DNA of 64,000 nucleotides from assembly GCA_038246785.1 (NCBI GenBank), contig JBBRVP010000007.1, forward strand, positions 1 to 64,000, written 5' to 3'. The translations under genes were made by a program, and so were the position numbers. Below, one piece after another: positions 49,921-57,147 of the stretch; within the stretch, counting starts at the first letter, position 1, and every line of letters starts with the position of its first letter. The notes beneath the pieces are model-generated. The model made no database searches. It saw only the letters and a list, made by a program, of their open reading frames with translations, and was not told the origin of the DNA. The DNA is from JBBRVP01 sp038246785. Lineage in GTDB: Bacteria > Actinomycetota > Actinomycetes > Jiangellales > Jiangellaceae.

Positions 49921-51144
49921 ATGGCGAAGATCAAGGTGCAAGGCCCCGTCGTCGAGCTCGACGGTGACGAGATGACGCGGATCATCTGGGCCTTCATCAA
50001 GGACCGGCTCATCCGCCCGTACCTCGACGTCGACCTGCGCTACTTCGACCTGTCCATCGAGCACCGCGACTCCACCGACGACCAGGTCACCGTCGACGCG
50101 GCCAACGCCATCAAGGAGCACGGGGTCGGCGTCAAGTGCGCGACGATCACCCCCGACGAAGCGCGGGTCGCGGAGTTCGGGCTGAAGAAGATGTGGCGCT
50201 CGCCCAACGGCACGATCCGCAACATCCTCGGCGGCGTCGTCTTCCGCGAGCCGATCATCATCAGCAACGTCCCCCGGCTCGTGCCGGGCTGGACCAAGCC
50301 GATCGTCATCGGCCGCCACGCGCACGGTGACCAGTACAAGGCGACCGACTTCGTGGTGCCCGGCCCCGGCACGGTGACGCTGACCTACACCCCGGCCGAC
50401 GGCTCCGCACCGATCGAGCACGAGGTCGTCCAGATGCCCGCGGACGGCGGCGTCGTCATGGGGATGTACAACTTCAAGAAGTCCATCGAGGACTTCGCGC
50501 GAGCCTCGCTCTCGTACGGGCTGGAGCGTGGCTACCCGGTCTACATGTCGACGAAGAACACGATCCTCAAGGCCTACGACGGGATGTTCAAGGACGTCTT
50601 CGCCGAGATCTACGAGGCGGAGTTCAAGGAGGCGTTCGAGGCCAAGGGGCTGACCTACGAGCACCGGCTCATCGACGACATGGTGGCCGCCGCGCTGAAG
50701 TGGGAGGGCGGCTATCTCTGGGCCTGCAAGAACTACGACGGCGACGTCCAGTCCGACACGGTGGCCCAGGGATTCGGTTCGCTGGGCCTGATGACGTCCG
50801 TGCTGATGACCCCGGACGGCCGTACGGTCGAGGCCGAGGCGGCCCACGGCACGGTGACCCGGCACTTCCGCCAGCACCAGCAGGGCAAGCCGACCTCGAC
50901 CAACCCGATCGCGTCCATCTACGCCTGGACCGGTGGGCTGGAGCACCGCGGCAAGCTCGACCGGACGCCGGAGGTGACGGCGTTCGCCCAGGCGCTCGAG
51001 CAGGTGTGCGTTGAGACCGTCGAGCGCGGCGTGATGACCAAGGACCTCGCGCTGCTCGTCGGTCCCGACCAGGAGTGGGCGAGCACGGAGGAGTTCCTCG
51101 CCGCGCTCAACGACGGGCTGGCGAAGCGGGTCGCCGAGCTCTGA
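49921..51144 (+). CDS. icd: NADP-dependent isocitrate dehydrogenase
   Basis: The 407-residue protein is the homodimeric, eukaryotic-like type found in many Actinomycetes: MAKIKVQGPVVELDGDEMTR at the N-terminus, VKCATITPDEARVAEFGLKK, MWRSPNGTIRNILGGVVFRE (substrate arginines) and HRLIDDMVAAALKWEGGYLW with the metal-binding aspartates. The NADP segment is EAEAAHGTVTRHFRQHQQ. It converts isocitrate to 2-oxoglutarate. The ATG at 49921 follows GAGAGGAGAG. It is followed by a palindromic repeat and a gene relic. Confidence 0.95.
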   Translation: MAKIKVQGPVVELDGDEMTRIIWAFIKDRLIRPYLDVDLRYFDLSIEHRDSTDDQVTVDAANAIKEHGVGVKCATITPDEARVAEFGLKKMWRSPNGTIRNILGGVVFREPIIISNVPRLVPGWTKPIVIGRHAHGDQYKATDFVVPGPGTVTLTYTPADGSAPIEHEVVQMPADGGVVMGMYNFKKSIEDFARASLSYGLERGYPVYMSTKNTILKAYDGMFKDVFAEIYEAEFKEAFEAKGLTYEHRLIDDMVAAALKWEGGYLWACKNYDGDVQSDTVAQGFGSLGLMTSVLMTPDGRTVEAEAAHGTVTRHFRQHQQGKPTSTNPIASIYAWTGGLEHRGKLDRTPEVTAFAQALEQVCVETVERGVMTKDLALLVGPDQEWASTEEFLAALNDGLAKRVAEL

Positions 51145-51170
51145 GGCGCGCGTGGCGCCCTCTTCGCGCC

Positions 51171-51225
51171 AAGTGGAACACCAGGCCGACACGCGGGCAC
51201 GGTGTGTCCGCCTGATGTTCCACTT
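51171..51225. repeat. Intergenic palindrome, GTGGAACACC family, after icd
   Basis: AAGTGGAACACCAGGC with GACAC (51171-51192) pairs with GTGT and GCCTGATGTTCCACTT (51204-51225), with two mismatches, giving a ~22-bp stem. It lies 27 bases after the icd stop. The same motifs appear at 60429-60483 and, in reduced form, at 34415 and 34630. Confidence 0.75.
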
Positions 51226-51270
51226 GGGACGGCTCGGTTCGCCGGTCGCGGCGCCCCTCCTCGCGGCCGA

Positions 51271-51470
51271 ATGACGCCGCGCAAGCGACTGCGGCGCTAT
51301 TTTCTGGCGACCATCCAGGACCGCGCCTGGGAACTGTCCGCCGCTCTCACGACGTACGACGCGTGGTATGCGCCCTCGCAGAGGCGCTCGGCATCCCGCC
51401 GCTCACCGCCGACCGCAGGCTGGCTGCGGCCGCCGGCACGCGCTGCGAGATCCGTGACCTCGGGCCTTAG
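51271..51470 (+). pseudogene. VapC-type PIN-domain toxin relic
   Basis: Frame one reads RAWELSAALTTYDAWY and frame two, after a one-base loss near 51,375, continues ALAEALGIPPLTADRRLAAA, then AGTRCEIRDLGP and TAG (51468-51470). Together they match the C-terminal half of VapC toxins: RxWELRxxLTxYDAxYVALAEALxxPLLTxDxRLA. The N-terminal part with the first catalytic aspartate is missing, and no VapB antitoxin gene is seen. It is therefore a dead toxin gene in the gap between icd and purU. Confidence 0.7.
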
Positions 51471-51481
51471 CGCCTCTTCCA

Positions 51482-51544
51482 CCCCCTTCACGCGTCCTGC
51501 AGGAAGCGGGAGGGGGGAGTCGATCACGTTAACGTGATCAACTC
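51482..51544 (-). repeat. Bipartite palindromic element, copy 2 (palA-palB), after purU
   Basis: Read on the minus strand, palA (51517-51544) carries the same TGATCACGTTAACGTGATCA core and follows the purU stop by 5 bases; palB (51482-51517) follows with TCCTGCAGGA flanked by C and G runs. The pair matches copy 1 after apbE (18342-18404) in order, orientation relative to the gene and most bases. Confidence 0.75.
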
Positions 51545-51549
51545 GGGGG

Positions 51550-52395
51550 TCAGCGGAACACCACCGTCCGGGCGCCGTCGAGGAGAACCCGGTGCTCGGC
51601 GTGCCAGCGCACGGCCCGGGACAGGGCCCGCGACTCCAGGTCGCGGCCCAGCTCGACGAGCTCCTCGACGGTGTGGGTGTGGTCGACGCGCTCGACGTCC
51701 TGCTCGATGATCGGGCCCTCGTCGAGGTCCGCGGTGACGTAGTGGGCGGTGGCGCCGATGAGCTTGACCCCTCGTTCGTGCGCCTGCTGGTAGGGCCGCG
51801 CCCCCTTGAACGAGGGCAGGAACGAGTGGTGGATGTTGATCATCCGTCCGGCGAGCGCCGCGCACACCCGGTCGGAGAGCACTTGCATGTAACGGGCCAG
51901 CACGACGAGCTCCACGTCGAGGCGCTTCACCTCGGCGAGCAGGCGGTCTTCGGCCTCCGCTCTGGATGACGGGGTCACCGGGACGTGCGTGTACGGGACG
52001 CCGTAGAACGCGGCCAGCTCGCGCAGCTCCTCGTGGTTGGACCACACCCCCAGGCACTCGATCGGCAGCCGACCGGAGCGGTGCCGGAAGAGCAGGTCGT
52101 TGAGGCAGTGCCCCTCGGTGCTGACCAGGACAAGCGTGCGTAGCGGCCGGTCGGCGCGGTCGAGGCGCCAGTCGAGCCGGAAGTCGCCAAGCTCGTTCAG
52201 GGCCGCACGCAGGGCGTCGGCCGGAGCGGGGCAGCTGAACTGCACCCGCATCGAGAACCTCCCGGACGACGGGTCGCCGAACTGCTGGCTCTCGATGATG
52301 TTGCCGCCCGCCTCGGCGAGGACCCCGGTGACCGCGTGCACGATGCCCGGCCGGTCCGGACACGACAGGGTGAGCACGTACGGGACGGGGTCCAC
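51550..52395 (-). CDS. purU: Formyltetrahydrofolate deformylase
   Basis: The 281-residue enzyme hydrolyses 10-formyl-THF to formate and THF, balancing the one-carbon pool used by PurN and PurH. An N-terminal ACT domain (YVLTLSCPDRPGIVHAVTGV, GNIIESQQFGD) precedes a formyltransferase-like catalytic domain with the conserved asparagine, histidine and aspartate in INIHHSFLPSFKGARPYQQA and ATAHYVTADLDEGPIIEQD. It starts at GTG 52395. Regulation through the ACT domain by glycine or methionine is known for E. coli PurU; here it is inferred. The gene is followed by a palindromic element. Confidence 0.93.
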   Translation of the reverse strand: MDPVPYVLTLSCPDRPGIVHAVTGVLAEAGGNIIESQQFGDPSSGRFSMRVQFSCPAPADALRAALNELGDFRLDWRLDRADRPLRTLVLVSTEGHCLNDLLFRHRSGRLPIECLGVWSNHEELRELAAFYGVPYTHVPVTPSSRAEAEDRLLAEVKRLDVELVVLARYMQVLSDRVCAALAGRMINIHHSFLPSFKGARPYQQAHERGVKLIGATAHYVTADLDEGPIIEQDVERVDHTHTVEELVELGRDLESRALSRAVRWHAEHRVLLDGARTVVFR

Positions 52396-52416
52396 GTCCG
52401 GTGAGGCTACTGGCGT

Positions 52417-53775
52417 TCAGCCCTGTGCCGGGCGCCGACGGCCGAGCAGCAGCAGCGCGGTGCCGGCCAGCACCGCCGCGACGCCGCTGGCGGCCATCGG
52501 CAGCAGGTTCGAGCCGGTCCGCGGAAGCATCGGGATCTCGCCCACGTAGCTGAACGACAGCGCGCCGCTCGCGCCGTGCGGGGTCGTCACGATGACATCG
52601 ACGGTGCCGGCGGCGTGGGCCGGGGTGGTGAAGGTCAGTGAGGTGCCGTCGGCGGCGACGTCGACCGCGCTGGCGGGGATGGTGATCCCGCCGATGGTGA
52701 CGGTGGTCTGCCCGGGCGTGAAGCCGGTGCCGTCGACGGTGACCACGGTGCCGCCCGCGGTGGGCCCGGAGTCCGGGTGCAGCCCGCTGGCCGTGGGCGC
52801 CGGCGCGACGTAGCGGTAGGACAGCGGCGCGGTGGAGCCGGTCGGGGTGGTGGCCACCACGTTGACCGGTCCGGCGGCGTGCGCCGGGGTGGTGAAGGTC
52901 AGTGAGGTGCCGTCGGCGGCGACGTCGACGGCGCTGGCCGGGATGGTGATCCCGCCGATGGTGACGGTGGTCTGCCCGGGGCTGAAGCGGGAGCCGTCGA
53001 CGGTGACCACGGTGCCGCCCGCGGTGGGCCCGGAGTCCGGGTTCAGGCTGCTGGCCGTGGGCGCCGGGGCCTCGCAGGAGCTCTGCGCCAGGGTGAGGGT
53101 GCCGGAGGCCTGCACGATGCCGAACAGGTCCTGCTGGAGGCCGAAGACAAAGGCCGTGGCCGCCGCCGTACGAGTGGTGATCGTGCGCTGGTCCACGGTC
53201 AGCGTAAACGTCACCGTGCCCGGTGGGTCCGTCGTGGTGAGGCTGATCACTGTGGTGCCGCTCGCGTCGAGGGTGACGACGTTACCGTCGAGCGTCACCG
53301 TCGCGGGCGGGGTGACGTCGGCGGTTGCGGGCCCGTCGGCGGGGCAGCTGACCGAGGAGGCGACCGCGTCGATGACGAGCGGCCCGGCCGCGCTGTTGAT
53401 CTGAGCGTCCACGACGCTGGCCGTGGCGGCCGAACCAGTCGCGTCGCTGGTCGCGGTGGTCTCGATGGCGGATGCCTGCGCGACCGTCACGACACCGATC
53501 GGACCGAGGTCGGCGATGATCTCGGCGTCCGCGCCGGCGAGGCTCGCGGTCTCGTCCGGTGGAGCCGTCACCTCCCCGATGTGGTCGGTGACGGTGTAGG
53601 TATCGCCGCCGACCACCTCGGCGGTCAGGTCGGCGAGGAAGCCTACGGCCGACGCATCGCCTGGTGCGGCTGAGGCGCTCGTCGCTCCGGTCACGATCAA
53701 GCCGACGGTGAGGCAGGGCACGGCAGCCGCCGCGAGGACTCGGCGCGTACGCCGGTGATGGGACAGCGGGCTCAT
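52417..53775 (-). CDS. Secreted LPXTG-type protein with tandem IPT/TIG domains
   Basis: The 452-residue protein has a signal peptide (RVLAAAAVPCLTVGLIVTGA, then SASAAP). A ~200-residue beta-rich region with a choice-of-anchor-like pattern follows, then two nearly identical 88-residue IPT/TIG repeats (each with DSGPTAGGTVVTVDG and ITIPASAVDVAADGTSLTFT). The end is a sorting signal: LPRTG at about 417-421, hydrophobic helix, GRRRPAQG. It should be cell-wall anchored by a sortase, which is absent from the window. With the giant LPHTG protein this is the second sortase substrate here. The start is ATG 53775. Confidence 0.8.
   Translation of the reverse strand: MSPLSHHRRTRRVLAAAAVPCLTVGLIVTGATSASAAPGDASAVGFLADLTAEVVGGDTYTVTDHIGEVTAPPDETASLAGADAEIIADLGPIGVVTVAQASAIETTATSDATGSAATASVVDAQINSAAGPLVIDAVASSVSCPADGPATADVTPPATVTLDGNVVTLDASGTTVISLTTTDPPGTVTFTLTVDQRTITTRTAAATAFVFGLQQDLFGIVQASGTLTLAQSSCEAPAPTASSLNPDSGPTAGGTVVTVDGSRFSPGQTTVTIGGITIPASAVDVAADGTSLTFTTPAHAAGPVNVVATTPTGSTAPLSYRYVAPAPTASGLHPDSGPTAGGTVVTVDGTGFTPGQTTVTIGGITIPASAVDVAADGTSLTFTTPAHAAGTVDVIVTTPHGASGALSFSYVGEIPMLPRTGSNLLPMAASGVAAVLAGTALLLLGRRRPAQG
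52609..53064. repeat. 264-bp in-frame tandem duplication (IPT/TIG domains)
   Basis: The segment around 52609-52800 is repeated at about 52873-53064 with very few differences, exactly 264 bp (88 codons) apart. The high DNA identity indicates recent duplication or gene conversion within the coding region. Confidence 0.8.
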
Positions 53776-53948
53776 GACGGCCTTCCCCCGATGCTATGGC
53801 GCACCGTCACCGGCTCGCAACGTTCAGCAACAGGGGTGGGACGTTAGCAGCATCTGCCCGGTTCGTGTAGTCCTCCGTGCCACCGGGAGCGCCGACGGGT
53901 CCGCCCGCACCAGCGTTGCTAGCCTGGGCCCCTCCGGTAGGAGGATCC

Positions 53949-55232
53949 GTGAGCCAGACCGCTACCCAGTCCGCGTCCGTCACCGACCGACCGCTCGCCG
54001 AGGTCGACCCCGAGATCGCCGAGGTGCTCGGCCTCGAGCTCGGTCGGCTCCGCGGGACCCTCGAGATGATCGCGAGCGAGAACTTCGCGCCGCGTGCGGT
54101 GCTCGAGGCGCAGGGGTCGGTGCTGACCAACAAGTACGCCGAGGGCTATCCGGGCCGGCGCTACTACGGCGGCTGCGAGCACGTCGACGTCGCCGAGAAC
54201 CTCGCCCGCGACCGGCTCAGGGAGCTGTTCGGCGCCGAGCACGTCAACGTCCAGCCGCACTCTGGCGCGCAGGCCAACGCCTCGGTCATGCACGCGCTGA
54301 TCCGCCCCGGCGACACGATCCTCGGGCTCTCGCTCGCCCACGGCGGCCACCTGACGCACGGCATGAAGATCAACTTCAGCGGGCGGCTGTACGACGTCGC
54401 GGCCTATGGGGTCGACGAGCGGACCATGCGCATCGACATGGACGCCTTACGCGACGCCGCTGTCGAGCACCAGCCGAAGCTCATCATCGCCGGCTGGTCG
54501 GCCTACTCTCGCGAGCTCGACTTCCCGGCGTTCCGCGCGATCGCCGACGAGGTGGGCGCGTTCCTCATGGTCGACATGGCGCACTTCGCCGGGCTCGTCG
54601 CCGCCGGGCTGCACGCCAGCCCCGTGCCGTACGCCGACGTCGTCACCTCGACGACGCACAAGACGCTGTGCGGGCCGCGCGGGGGGCTGATCCTGGCGAA
54701 GGAGGAGTACGCCAAGAAGATCGACTCCGCGGTGTTCCCGGGCCAGCAGGGCGGACCGCTCATGCACGTCATCGCGGCCAAGGCAACGGCGTTCAAGATC
54801 GCCGCGTCGGAGGAGTTCCGCGAGCGCCAGCAGCGCACCGTCGCCGGCGCGCGGATCCTCGCCGACCGCCTCGTGCAGCCCGACGCGCGCACCGCCGGCG
54901 CCGACGTCCTCACCGGGGGCACCGACGTCCACCTCGTGCTGGTCGACCTGCGCGAGTCGAGCATGGACGGCAAGCAGGCCGAGGACCGGCTGCACGAGGT
55001 CGGCATCACGGTCAACCGCAACGCCGTGCCGTTCGACCCGCGGCCGCCGATGGTGACCTCGGGGCTGCGGATCGGCACCCCGGCGCTGGCCACCCGCGGC
55101 TTCGGCCCGGCGGAGTTCGCCGAGGTGTCCGACGTCATCGCGGCGGCCCTGCAGCCCGAGTGCGACCTCGACGCGCTGCGCAAGCGGGTCGGCGCCCTCG
55201 CCGACGCGTTCCCGCTCTACACCTCGCTCTAG
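53949..55232 (+). CDS. glyA: Serine hydroxymethyltransferase
   Basis: The 427-residue PLP enzyme interconverts serine and glycine, charging THF with one carbon. IASENFAPRAVLEAQGSVLT and KYAEGYPGRRYYGGCEHVD are the N-terminal signatures, VNVQPHSGAQANASVMHAL binds the cofactor phosphate and VVTSTTHKTLCGPRGGLIL contains the Schiff-base lysine. The GTG at 53949 has AGGAGGA upstream. It is followed, after a palindrome, by folD in the same direction, so both enzymes of one-carbon interconversion are adjacent. Confidence 0.96.
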   Translation: MSQTATQSASVTDRPLAEVDPEIAEVLGLELGRLRGTLEMIASENFAPRAVLEAQGSVLTNKYAEGYPGRRYYGGCEHVDVAENLARDRLRELFGAEHVNVQPHSGAQANASVMHALIRPGDTILGLSLAHGGHLTHGMKINFSGRLYDVAAYGVDERTMRIDMDALRDAAVEHQPKLIIAGWSAYSRELDFPAFRAIADEVGAFLMVDMAHFAGLVAAGLHASPVPYADVVTSTTHKTLCGPRGGLILAKEEYAKKIDSAVFPGQQGGPLMHVIAAKATAFKIAASEEFRERQQRTVAGARILADRLVQPDARTAGADVLTGGTDVHLVLVDLRESSMDGKQAEDRLHEVGITVNRNAVPFDPRPPMVTSGLRIGTPALATRGFGPAEFAEVSDVIAAALQPECDLDALRKRVGALADAFPLYTSL

Positions 55233-55252
55233 CCGGCCCGCCGCCCGCGGTC

Positions 55253-55294
55253 TGTCAGGCGCTGCGGGGGGTGGAGCCGCGCCTGAGCCTGACA
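55253..55294. repeat. TGTCAGGC/GCCTGACA hairpin between glyA and folD
   Basis: TGTCAGGC at 55253-55260 pairs with GCCTGACA at 55287-55294; an inner GCGC pair strengthens the stem. It is the same family as the hairpins at 35911-36018 and the degenerate copy at 33083. Here it separates two genes in the same direction, where a full terminator might not be expected. Confidence 0.7.
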
Positions 55295-55327
55295 ACTCCG
55301 GCGGGGCGCGTGGGAGACTCCGAGACC

Positions 55328-56197
55328 GTGACCGCCTGCCTCCTCGACGGCCGCGCGACCGCCAGGCAGATCAAGGCCGAGCTGGCCGAGCGGGTACGGG
55401 CGCTGAGCACACGCGGCCGCACCCCCGGCCTGGGCACCGTGCTCGTCGGCGACGACCCCGGCAGCCACGCGTACGTCGTCGGCAAGCACCGCGACTGCGC
55501 CGAGGTCGGCATCGCCTCGATCCAGGTGGAGCTGCCGGCCACGGCGACCCAGGCCGACGTGGAGGCCGCGGTGGCCGGGCTCAACGCCGACCCGGCGTGC
55601 ACCGGCTACCTCGTCCAGCTGCCGCTACCGGCGGGCCTGGACCCCCTCCGTGTCCTCGAGCTCGTCGACCCCGCCAAGGACGCCGACGGGCTGCACCCGA
55701 CCAACCTCGGCCGGCTCGTGCTGCGCGTCGACGGTCCGGTCGACTCGCCGCTGCCCTGCACTCCGCGCGGTGTCGTCGAGCTGCTGGCGCGCCACGGCGT
55801 CGCCCTGACGGGAGCCGAGGTCGTCGTGATCGGCCGCGGGATCACCGTGGGCCGCCCGCTCGGCCTGCTGCTGACCCGCAAAACGGTCAACGCGACGGTG
55901 ACGTTGTGCCACACCGGCACCCGTGACGTGGCCGAGCACACGCGGCGGGCAGACGTCGTGGTGGCCGCTGCCGGAGTGCCCGGCATGGTCACCGCCGACC
56001 TCGTCAAGCCGGGCGCCGTGGTCCTCGACGTCGGCATCACGCGTACGCCGGCGGGGCTGGTCGGCGACGTCGACCCGGCCGTCCGTGAGGTGGCCGCCTG
56101 GCTCGCGCCGATGCCCGGCGGCGTCGGACCGATGACCCGCGCCATGCTGCTCGCCAACGTCGTCGACGCGGCCGAGCGCTCGACCGCCGCGGCCTGA
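55328..56197 (+). CDS. folD: Bifunctional methylene-THF dehydrogenase / methenyl-THF cyclohydrolase
   Basis: The 289-residue protein catalyses the two steps from methylene-THF to 10-formyl-THF with NADP. GTVLVGDDPGSHAYVVGKHR holds the substrate lysine and tyrosine of the family (YVxxK), VQLPLPAGLDPLRVLELVDP the folate site and PCTPRGVVELLARHG with VVIGRGITVGRPLGLLL the NADP site. VGPMTRAMLLANVV is the C-terminal signature. It starts at GTG 55328. Together with glyA upstream it supplies the formyl groups used by purN and purH and removed by purU. Confidence 0.94.
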   Translation: MTACLLDGRATARQIKAELAERVRALSTRGRTPGLGTVLVGDDPGSHAYVVGKHRDCAEVGIASIQVELPATATQADVEAAVAGLNADPACTGYLVQLPLPAGLDPLRVLELVDPAKDADGLHPTNLGRLVLRVDGPVDSPLPCTPRGVVELLARHGVALTGAEVVVIGRGITVGRPLGLLLTRKTVNATVTLCHTGTRDVAEHTRRADVVVAAAGVPGMVTADLVKPGAVVLDVGITRTPAGLVGDVDPAVREVAAWLAPMPGGVGPMTRAMLLANVVDAAERSTAAA

Positions 56198-56267
56198 CCG
56201 CATCCGCAGGCGCCGCGCACCCACGCCGGGCCTCCGCCACGCGTTGTGGCGTCTCCTCCAACCGCAA

Positions 56268-56386
56268 TGATCGGCACCAGCCCCCTCAGTGCCGCCCGTC
56301 CGGCGGCTGCGCGGCGGCCGAGGCTGGGCATCCAGCCCCGGGCCACGGCGGCTGTGGGCGCGCACTGTGGGGGCTGGTGCCGATCA
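56268..56386. repeat. Long inverted repeat after folD
   Basis: TGATCGGCACCAGCCCCC at 56268-56285 is exactly complementary to GGGGGCTGGTGCCGATCA at 56369-56386; with one mismatch the arms extend to about 25 bp. The ~83-nt interior contains a smaller hairpin (GGCTGGGCATCCAGCC). Its length and layout resemble the ends of a miniature mobile element or a large terminator structure between convergent genes. Confidence 0.65.
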
Positions 56387-56634
56387 GCCGAGCGGAAGGG
56401 GTACGGGCGGCGCCGGGGGGGCGCGACGGCGAGTCGATCGGCCTGGGCGACCTGCTCGGCCAGCGGCTCGACGAGCGGGGGGTCGTGCGGCCGTTGTAGG
56501 CCCGCGCCATCAGCGGGTTCGTGCGCATCCCGTGCTCCCGGGCCGCACGAAGTCGCCGACGAACGCGCGCGTCCGCGCGCCCCCGCGTGCTCGGCGGGCC
56601 TCCCCGCCGGTGCGCCACTGCGCCTGCTCGTCGC
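56387..56634. other. Intergenic stretch without a recognised gene
   Basis: This part of the 437-bp gap between folD and the CYTH gene contains short open frames on the minus strand (one reading MRTNPLMARAYNG) but none has a ribosome binding site or a recognised domain. It may be a decayed gene fragment; nothing more can be supported. Confidence 0.4.
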
Positions 56635-57147
56635 TCATGGCGCGTCGAGCGTAGGCGGCGAGTCGAGGCCGGCGAGCGCGCCGCCGGTGAAGGCGACGTC
56701 GCCGGTCACCTCGCGGACGACCGGGTACGGCGGGAAGACGGGCTCGGCGTCGGGGATCTCCACCTCGAGCAGCACCAGCCCGGCGAGCCGGCCGGCGAGG
56801 ACGTCGACGGCCCACCGCAGGCCGGCGTGCTCGACGGCGTAGCGGGTCTTGGTCAGCATGTGCGCCGGCAGTCCCGCCAGCACGGCGTACTCCCGCTCGT
56901 CGAGGTACAGCGAGGTGTGCCAGACGGTCGACGGCGCGGCCGGGTCGGGCGTCGTCTTGTGGCCCACCTTGCGGATGACCTCGCCGTCCGCCGCGGTGAC
57001 GGTACGCAGCCGCAGCCGGGTGCCGTCGACATAGCGGTCGTCGATGCGTCGGGGCACGGCTCCAGAGAGGTCGGGGACGCCGGCGAGCAGCCAGCGCCGC
57101 TCGCGCTCGAGGCGGGCGTAGCGTGGTGCCGCCTCGGGGGCCGTCAC
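56635..57147 (-). CDS. CYTH-domain protein (triphosphate tunnel metalloenzyme-like)
   Basis: The 170-residue protein starts with YARLERERRWLLAGVP, the ExExK-type signature of CYTH enzymes with arginine in place of lysine. IDDRYVDGTRLRLRTV, VIRKVGHKTT and VWHTSLYLDEREYAVL supply the alternating charged strands that line the tunnel, and VDVLAGRLAGLVLLEVEIPD the C-terminal acidic strand. The family hydrolyses or transfers triphosphate groups (thiamine-PPP, PPPi) or cyclises ATP. Its GTG start overlaps the galK stop, which ties it to galactose metabolism or at least to its expression. Confidence 0.82.
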   Translation of the reverse strand: MTAPEAAPRYARLERERRWLLAGVPDLSGAVPRRIDDRYVDGTRLRLRTVTAADGEVIRKVGHKTTPDPAAPSTVWHTSLYLDEREYAVLAGLPAHMLTKTRYAVEHAGLRWAVDVLAGRLAGLVLLEVEIPDAEPVFPPYPVVREVTGDVAFTGGALAGLDSPPTLDAP

